NCBI GenBank assembly: GCA_964418595.1
Contig: CAYQMF010000163.1
Location: 1-11,970 of the forward strand
Source of the DNA: CAYQMF01 sp964418595
GTDB lineage: Bacteria; Planctomycetota; UBA1135; UBA2386
Direction of reading: 5' to 3'
DNA length: 11,970 bases
Shown here one piece after another: positions 7,645-11,970 of the stretch; position 1 is the stretch's first letter, and the number at the start of each line of letters is the position of its first letter. The position numbers were made by a program, and so were the translations under genes. Under the pieces are notes generated by a model. It was given only the letters and a program-made list of their open reading frames with translations, had not been told where the DNA came from and searched no databases.

Positions 7645-8025
7645 CTACTGGATCACGACGTCGAGCGCGTTGGTGACCGTCATCGCCAGCGGCCGGCCGT
7701 TGCCGGAATCGAAGAACGCCGCCTGGACGCGCACCGCCGCGCGCAGCCCGGCCGCGAGCGGCAGGCCGATGCGCGCCGCGCCCTCGGCGCGCTTCACGTT
7801 GCCCGCGCCGGTGGCCGCGTTGATCGTGATCACGGGGTTCACGTGCAGGGTGCAGCCCGTGATGCCCATGAAGCCCAGGTCGATCGGCGGGAACGGCGTG
7901 CCGACCATGAGCACGACCGGGGCAAAGGGAGCCGCGCCGATCAGCTCGACCGCGAAGTTCGCGTTGCCGGCGTTGGGTGCGTCCTGGATCCCGAGGACGG
8001 GATGGTTCTCCCAACTGCCCACGCA
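7645..8025 (-). other. Shared C-terminal module, copy 5
   Basis: Residues 198-323 of the CxxCH protein. It shows a GNANFAVEL strand, PVVLMVGTP, a central GC (GITGC, like GCWW in copy 1), GAARIGLPL, then VQAAFFD and TNAL. Position and signature agree with copies 1, 3 and 4. Confidence 0.62.
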
Positions 8026-8616
8026 CGAATCGCCCACCGGGGTCACGCGCACGGCGTTGACGTACAGCCGCACCGGCGTGGGGATCTGCTCCAGGCCATC
8101 GCCGCCGTGGAACGCCCACCAGTCCTCGGGGCCGGGGAGGATGTCGCCGTTCACCGTGTTGCAGGTCGCATACATCAGCACCGGTCCGGGCGTCGTCGGC
8201 GCCGTGTAGCCGTAGGTCCAGGCGCGCACCGCCGTGAACGAACTCTGGTGCGTGATGCCGAGACCGGCGAGGCCGACGCGGGAGCTGACGCCAGCACTGA
8301 ACGTGCCGGCGGTGACCTCGCTCGAGAAGCCGCCGTTGGTCGACGCGGTCTGCCCGCCCGACGCTGACGTCGTCACCGTGATCGCCTGCCCGGGCGTGAG
8401 CGAACGCGCGGAGAGCACGACATCGACATCGACGCCACCCATGCCCGGCGTGGCCGCATGGCACGCGCCACAGCTCGGCATCGCGCGGTTGAGGTTGGGA
8501 TCGGCGGGCGGGATGCCCTCGCCGGGGAGGATGCCGGCATGGCGGGACCACAGGGGCGAGAGAAGGAACACGGCCGCGGGAAGTGCGGCCAGGACCGCGA
8601 GCTTGCGTTGCAACAT
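7645..8616 (-). CDS. Secreted CxxCH protein of 'choice-of-anchor V' type with shared C-terminal module
   Basis: 323 residues. The start at ATG 8616-8614 gives a hydrophobic N-terminus (MLQRKLAVLAALPAAVFLLS), a signal peptide or signal anchor; no purine-rich ribosome site is visible, the upstream bases being pyrimidine-rich. C49-G-A-C52-H53 is a c-type haem attachment motif. Residues about 60-170 form a beta domain with SLTPGQAITV, then RAWTYGYTAPTTPG, VLMYATCNTVNGD and EDWWAF. This order (CxxCH, Reelin-like strand domain, W-x-Y/F-x-Y/W-x-A-P, N-x-x-N-G-D) is what I know from the choice-of-anchor V family, whose members end in different surface-anchoring domains. Here residues about 198-323 are the shared local module (VRVQAAFFD, TVTNAL) in the anchor position. 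Single haem binding is possible, but redox function is unproven. Convergent with the FG-GAP pair. Confidence 0.87.
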   Translation of the reverse strand: MLQRKLAVLAALPAAVFLLSPLWSRHAGILPGEGIPPADPNLNRAMPSCGACHAATPGMGGVDVDVVLSARSLTPGQAITVTTSASGGQTASTNGGFSSEVTAGTFSAGVSSRVGLAGLGITHQSSFTAVRAWTYGYTAPTTPGPVLMYATCNTVNGDILPGPEDWWAFHGGDGLEQIPTPVRLYVNAVRVTPVGDSCVGSWENHPVLGIQDAPNAGNANFAVELIGAAPFAPVVLMVGTPFPPIDLGFMGITGCTLHVNPVITINAATGAGNVKRAEGAARIGLPLAAGLRAAVRVQAAFFDSGNGRPLAMTVTNALDVVIQ

Positions 8617-8759
8617 GGTTCGAGAGGGTGAGAGGAAAGGGACCCAAGACCCGGGTGCACATCATGCCGCGCGCAGGCGGGATGGGTTGTCCCAACTCGC
8701 CCGACCGCCGCCGACGCGCTCGCCGAGTGGTGGGCGCGCGCGACGACGTAGTCGGTGCC

Positions 8760-10799
8760 TCAGCGCCGGCGCAGGGCTTCGCGCACGCTCTTCGCCACCT
8801 CCTCCGCCAACGCGCGGCTCCCGGCCTTGGTGAAGTGCACGTCGTCAGGTCGCTGCAGCTCGCCCAGGCGGGCGAACGCACACGAGTACAGATCGTCGAT
8901 GGGGATCCCCCGCGCCGTCATGACCGCGGTAGCGCGCTGGTTGAAGACCTCGACGTCGGCGGGCCGGCGGAACGGCCGGACCCGCGCCTCCGGCACCGGC
9001 GTGGTCGTGGCGAAGACGAGCCGCGCCCCGGTTGCCTCGAGCTTCTGGACGATCGAGGTCAACTGCGCGGCGTACTCGTCCGGCGGACTCTGGTGTGGAT
9101 GCGCGGGGTCGTTCGAGTTGGCCCCGGTCTCCGGGTGCACGTGCTTGAGGTCGTGCAGGCCGAAGTTGAAGTGGATCACGTCCCACTTGCCGCCGTGCGC
9201 AGCCAGCCAGGCATCGAGGCGCTGCACGCCGTGGTCCGTGCCCGCGCAGTTCTCGGCGTCGTTGGCGTCGCGCATCGGACGGAACACATCGGCCTCGCCG
9301 CGCAGGATCGCGCACACGTCTGCGTGGTATCCCATCGAGATCGAGTCGCCGAGCAGGAGCACGCGCGGCAGCGGCTGGTACGCGGGGTTCTCCCGCGGGC
9401 GACGCGCGCCCACGGCCACGAGGTGTTCGTCGAGCAACCGTGCGAGCGCGCGAACCCGCTCCCCCTGCGCAGGCGCGAGGTCGCGCTTCTCCCCAGGATC
9501 GGCCGCGAGGTCGTACAGCTCGTAGCTCGGCTCCTCGTAGCGCACGATCAGCTTGTGAATGCCGTCGCGCACGATCCCGTACGGCGCGACGTCGCCGCGG
9601 TAGTGCGGGAAGTGCCAGAACAACGGCCGCGCGGGCACCTCCGCTTCGGCCGAGCACAGGTGCGGCAGGAGCGACACGCCGTCGAGCGGCACCTCTGGCA
9701 GCACTGCGCCGGTCGCCGCCGCGAGCGTCGGCATCCAGTCGACGCTGGTCACCGGCGCCGACGACACGCGCCCCGCCTCGATCATGCCCGGCCAGCGCAC
9801 GATCAGCGGCACGCGAATGCCGCCTTCGTACGGATGGCCCTTGCCCGAACGCAATGGCGCGTTGTCGGTGGGCCCGAGCAGGCCGCCGTTGTCGGAGGTG
9901 AACACTACGACCGTGCGCGCAGCGAGGTCGTGCTCGTCGAGCGCGGCGAGGAGCCTGCCCATCGCCTGATCGACGCTCTCGACCATCGCCGCGTAGGTCG
10001 CGTTGCTCTGCCCGGTCTTCGGCACCTTGCCGGCGTAGCGGGCGACCACGTCGGCCTTCCCCGCGAGCGGCGTGTGCACCGCGTAGTGCGCCAGGTACAG
10101 GAAGAAGGGCCGCGCCTTGTTGGCCGCGATGAACGCCACCGCCTCGTCGGCCTCGCGGTCGGTGAGGTACTCCCCCTTCGCGCGCGGCGGCAGGCCGGGG
10201 ATGCCGTCTGGCAGCGCCCCGTTGGAGTACGGGTCGAAGTAGCTCGGCGGCTGCCCGTAGTCGCAGCCGCCGAAGTTCGTGTCGAAGCCCTGGTGCTGCG
10301 GGAACCACGCCGCGTCGCCGAGATGCCACTTGCCGATGTGGCACGTCGCATAGCCGGCGGCGCGCAGCACCTCCGCGATCGTCACCTCGCCGAGTTCCAT
10401 CCAGAACGGGTTCGGCGGGCAGAGCAACCGCTGGCGCGGCCCGCCCACGAACTCGGTCGGGTTTCTGTCCGGCGTCGCGCCGTCGCGGCGCTGGAAGCGG
10501 GCGCGGATCCAATCGGTGACGCCGAGGCGCGCGGGCGATCGCCCGGTCAGCAGCGCGGCCCGCGTCGGCGAGCACACTGCACCGGCCGCGTACGCGTCGG
10601 TGAACCGCACGCCTTCCGCCGCGAGCCGATCGATGGCCGGCGTCTCGTAGGTGCGACTGCCCTGGCACCCGAGGTCCGCCCAGCCCAGGTCATCCACCAG
10701 GACGACAATGACGTTGGGACGCGCATGATCCTGGGCGCGCACGGCCGCACCGGCGACCACCGCGGACAGGACCGCGAGCACGAGGCGAGCGTTCGGCAT
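8760..10799 (-). CDS. Secreted sulfatase fused to a C-terminal SGNH/GDSL hydrolase
   Basis: 679 residues. The start at ATG 10799-10797 has GGAG 7 nt upstream and begins a signal peptide (MPNARLVLAVLSAVVAGAAV, cleavage near RAQ at 21-23). Residues 28 to about 460 are a type I formylglycine sulfatase: metal Asp pair D36-D37, the C76-x-P-x-R80 motif inside CSPTRAALLTGR (Cys oxidised to formylglycine by a separate enzyme), K157-x-H159, H242, D303-N304-G, K320 and the typical YELYDLAADPGEKRDLA C-terminal segment. It resembles family S1 arylsulfatase-A-like enzymes acting on carbohydrate sulfate esters; the exact substrate is not readable. Residues about 478-679 are an SGNH hydrolase: GDS with S486, N545 in FNFGLHD, and D652-x-x-H655 in the last block, so its catalytic set looks complete. 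It would remove ester groups such as acetyl from the same glycan. Transcribed after the methyltransferase gene (49-bp gap). Confidence 0.95.
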   Translation of the reverse strand: MPNARLVLAVLSAVVAGAAVRAQDHARPNVIVVLVDDLGWADLGCQGSRTYETPAIDRLAAEGVRFTDAYAAGAVCSPTRAALLTGRSPARLGVTDWIRARFQRRDGATPDRNPTEFVGGPRQRLLCPPNPFWMELGEVTIAEVLRAAGYATCHIGKWHLGDAAWFPQHQGFDTNFGGCDYGQPPSYFDPYSNGALPDGIPGLPPRAKGEYLTDREADEAVAFIAANKARPFFLYLAHYAVHTPLAGKADVVARYAGKVPKTGQSNATYAAMVESVDQAMGRLLAALDEHDLAARTVVVFTSDNGGLLGPTDNAPLRSGKGHPYEGGIRVPLIVRWPGMIEAGRVSSAPVTSVDWMPTLAAATGAVLPEVPLDGVSLLPHLCSAEAEVPARPLFWHFPHYRGDVAPYGIVRDGIHKLIVRYEEPSYELYDLAADPGEKRDLAPAQGERVRALARLLDEHLVAVGARRPRENPAYQPLPRVLLLGDSISMGYHADVCAILRGEADVFRPMRDANDAENCAGTDHGVQRLDAWLAAHGGKWDVIHFNFGLHDLKHVHPETGANSNDPAHPHQSPPDEYAAQLTSIVQKLEATGARLVFATTTPVPEARVRPFRRPADVEVFNQRATAVMTARGIPIDDLYSCAFARLGELQRPDDVHFTKAGSRALAEEVAKSVREALRRR

Positions 10800-10806
10800 G
10801 GTTCGT

Positions 10807-10810
10807 CTCC
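10807..10810 (-). promoter_or_regulatory. Ribosome binding site of the sulfatase-SGNH gene
   Basis: Minus-strand GGAG lies 7 nt before the ATG ending at 10799 and supports that start. Confidence 0.6.
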
Positions 10811-10828
10811 GCTCCCACGCTACCCGAC

Positions 10829-10848
10829 GACGGGCGCGGACGGGCGCG
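10829..10848. repeat. Perfect 10-bp tandem repeat after a stop codon
   Basis: The unit GACGGGCGCG occurs twice head to tail (10829-10838 and 10839-10848). It abuts the methyltransferase stop codon (10849-10851) and lies in the 49-bp gap before the sulfatase start. It probably arose by slippage; a regulatory role in coupling the two genes is only speculation. Confidence 0.7.
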
Positions 10849-11616
10849 TCAGGCCGGGAGCGCGAGGCAGACGAGGGTCGTGCCCGCGATCCGGCGCAGC
10901 GGCAGTTCGCACGCCCGCGCGTCGAGGTAGCGGATCACGCCCGGCCACGCGGGGGTGTAGTCGTGCCAGAGCACGAGACCGCCCGCGGCCATGCGCGGCA
11001 GGACCCGCTCGGTGTCGCTGCGCACGTAGTCGAAGCTGTGACTGCCATCGATGAAGGCGAAGTCGAACGGCCCGCCGGCCGCGGCGAGATCGAAGGTCGC
11101 CGAGTCGCCGAGCCACTGGGTGACCTTCGCCCCGGCCGCGTGGCGCGCGTACTTGCGAGCGTGCTTCGCCGCGTCCTGGATGTAGGCGACGTCGGCTGCG
11201 TCCAGCTCGCCCTGCGCCGCGGTCGGATCGGGCGGCAGGTCGAGGGTGAACACGCGCGCGTCGGTCGGACTGTTCGTCGCCATCTGCAGGGTCGTGTTGC
11301 CGTCGAAGGTGCCGATCTCGAGCAACCGGCGGGGCTGCCGCGCGGCGACCAGGGTGGCGATGCAGACCAGCTCCTGGAGTGACACGTTGCCGTCCCGCCC
11401 CGCACAGTCGACGAGCCGCACCTCCGTCGCCGCCGGCACCAAGGCATGGAGGGCGACTTCCGGGATCGGGCTCTCTGCCGCAACGCGCTCGCGGTAGGCC
11501 GACGCCAGACTCCGCGTGAACGTGCGCAGCCCGCGACCGGGCTCGCGCATGAGGTAGGCGAGGGTCGCGATGCCCTTGCCGACCGGGGACGTCGGGATGT
11601 GGCGCGTAGGGGTCAT
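10849..11616 (-). CDS. Class I SAM-dependent methyltransferase, Methyltransf_24-like
   Basis: 255 residues. The start at ATG 11616-11614 (MTPTRHIPTSP) is chosen because GGAGG lies 5 nt upstream; the open frame extends to 11799, but those extra residues are Arg/Cys-rich and overlap the intergenic region. Motif I is LEIGTFDGNTTL (99-110), the SAM-binding glycine loop. VFTLDLPPDP (122-131) carries the acidic residue that would contact the ribose (D126). GDSATFD (170-176) and FDFAFIDGSHSF (184-195) are the later core strands, and GGLVLWHDYTP (212-222) follows. This order, above all FxDGSHSFxYVxxD and a late HDY, fits the Methyltransf_24 family. No signal peptide is evident, so it should be cytoplasmic. 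The acceptor is unknown; small molecules or sugars are plausible. It sits 49 bp upstream of the sulfatase on the same strand, so the two may be co-transcribed, though a metabolic link is not shown. Confidence 0.9.
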   Translation of the reverse strand: MTPTRHIPTSPVGKGIATLAYLMREPGRGLRTFTRSLASAYRERVAAESPIPEVALHALVPAATEVRLVDCAGRDGNVSLQELVCIATLVAARQPRRLLEIGTFDGNTTLQMATNSPTDARVFTLDLPPDPTAAQGELDAADVAYIQDAAKHARKYARHAAGAKVTQWLGDSATFDLAAAGGPFDFAFIDGSHSFDYVRSDTERVLPRMAAGGLVLWHDYTPAWPGVIRYLDARACELPLRRIAGTTLVCLALPA

Positions 11617-11621
11617 GGCTC

Positions 11622-11626
11622 CCTCC
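11622..11626 (-). promoter_or_regulatory. Ribosome binding site deciding the methyltransferase start
   Basis: Minus-strand GGAGG, 5 nt before the ATG ending at 11616. It favours the 255-residue form over a longer frame opening at 11799. Confidence 0.7.
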
Positions 11627-11694
11627 GTTCTTTCGGCATGCGACGGCGCGCAGGTGAAGGCCAGGACGCCCGAGGAATCCGGCGGACAACGGCA

Positions 11695-11723
11695 TTGACC
11701 TTCCCGCCATGTCCGGGTTGCAT
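11695..11723 (+). promoter_or_regulatory. Possible sigma70-type promoter for the DUF2167-like gene
   Basis: TTGACC (11695-11700) matches five of six bases of the -35 consensus. After 17 nt, TTGCAT (11718-11723) is a poor -10 (three of six). The pair lies 42 nt before the ATG. A small imperfect hairpin (GGGTTG/CAAC-A-CCC, about 11715-11732) overlaps the -10. Confidence 0.3.
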
Positions 11724-11753
11724 CCAACACCCACGGCCGGTCGCCAACGACCC

Positions 11754-11758
11754 AGGAG
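11754..11758 (+). promoter_or_regulatory. Ribosome binding site of the DUF2167-like gene
   Basis: AGGAG sits 7 nt before the ATG at 11766, the best-placed Shine-Dalgarno sequence on the plus strand of this window. Confidence 0.7.
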
Positions 11759-11765
11759 ATCGAAG

Positions 11766-11970
11766 ATGCAGCAGAGTCTCGCCCTCGTGTGCACCGCACT
11801 TGCCCTGGCCCCGTGCCTGCGCGCCCAGGACCAGGACCCGCCCAAGAAGCCCGAGCGCGAACTCCATTGGGAGAGCGGCAGCGTCACGGTCGACGGCGAT
11901 TACGCGACGATCGCCCTGCCGGAGGGCTGGCGCTACCTGCAGCGCAGCGACGCGCGCTACGTCGTCGAGA
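11766..11970 (+). CDS. N-terminus of a secreted DUF2167-like protein (3' end outside the window)
   Basis: 68 residues are visible before the window ends. ATG 11766 has AGGAG at the right distance and starts a signal peptide (MQQSLALVCTALALAPCLRA, cleavage probably after RAQ at 19-21). After a charged linker (DPPKKPERE) comes HWESGSVTVDGDYATIALPE and then GWRYLQRSDARYVVE. The pattern G-x-V-x-[LV]-x-G-x-A-x-[LI]-x-[LV]-P-x-[GW]-x-[RF]-[YF]-L-x-x-x-D-A matches the start of DUF2167 proteins as I remember them; these are about 300 residues long with membrane segments near the C-terminus and no settled function. Only the first part can be judged. It diverges from the methyltransferase gene across 149 bp. 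Confidence 0.75.
   Translation, partial: MQQSLALVCTALALAPCLRAQDQDPPKKPERELHWESGSVTVDGDYATIALPEGWRYLQRSDARYVVE

Noticed and set aside
8617..8759. Possible small gene or RNA in the 143-bp gap before the sulfatase stop
   Set aside because: Only short palindromes (such as ACCCGGGT at 8649-8656) are present; no coherent coding or RNA structure could be supported.
8583..11054. Open frame of about 820 codons on the plus strand, antisense to the sulfatase and methyltransferase
   Set aside because: Arg/His/Val-rich with no motif; the opposite strand has intact catalytic motifs throughout.
10849..11616. Methyltransferase as part of a restriction-modification or other defence system
   Set aside because: The motifs fit a small-molecule/sugar-type Methyltransf_24 protein. 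There is no DNA-methylase NPPY/DPPY or PCQ motif and no nuclease nearby.

Overview
This is a very GC-rich window of about 12 kb that is almost entirely protein coding. The organism is probably a planctomycete or a similar bacterium. The reasons are two secreted FG-GAP/VCBS calcium-repeat proteins, a periplasmic or secreted sulfatase with a formylglycine motif fused to an SGNH hydrolase, a CxxCH protein of 'choice-of-anchor V' type, and signal peptides ending in A-Q or A-Q-A. This placement is an inference from gene content; there is no rRNA or other marker gene here. I see no tRNA, rRNA, CRISPR array, insertion sequence or phage gene.

Layout. (1) 1-470 (+): the 3' end of a kelch-like protein. 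(2) 565-2172 (-): a secreted protein with seven 'DxWAxG' motifs, probably a seven-bladed propeller. (3) 2326-4956 and 4967-7618 (+): two tandem paralogous FG-GAP proteins 10 bp apart, each with 14 calcium-loop motifs (2 x 7). (4) 7645-8616 (-): a CxxCH protein. (5) 8760-10799 (-): the sulfatase-SGNH fusion. (6) 10849-11616 (-): a class I SAM methyltransferase of the Methyltransf_24 type, just upstream of the sulfatase on the same strand. (7) 11766 to the right edge (+): the N-terminus of a secreted DUF2167-like protein.

The most notable feature is that the first five genes have unrelated N-terminal parts, lie on both strands, and yet end in the same kind of C-terminal beta-rich module of about 110-140 residues. 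In all five it carries the signature Q-[AG]-x-[FVI]-[LVF]-D near its end, and in four of them an [ST]-N dipeptide 8-15 residues after the Asp. None of the five ends in a hydrophobic helix with a basic tail, an LPxTG motif or a PEP-type anchor. The module could therefore be a sorting, secretion or surface-attachment domain, comparable in logic but not in sequence to T9SS C-terminal domains. The locus would then be a cluster of exported proteins sharing one export or anchoring tag. The sulfatase and methyltransferase form a separate small transcription unit that may relate to sulfated-glycan breakdown, and they do not carry the module.

Intergenic gaps are all under 160 bp. They contain one tidy inverted repeat between divergent genes, a few weak GC hairpins between convergent genes, a 10-bp tandem repeat and a possible promoter upstream of the last gene.
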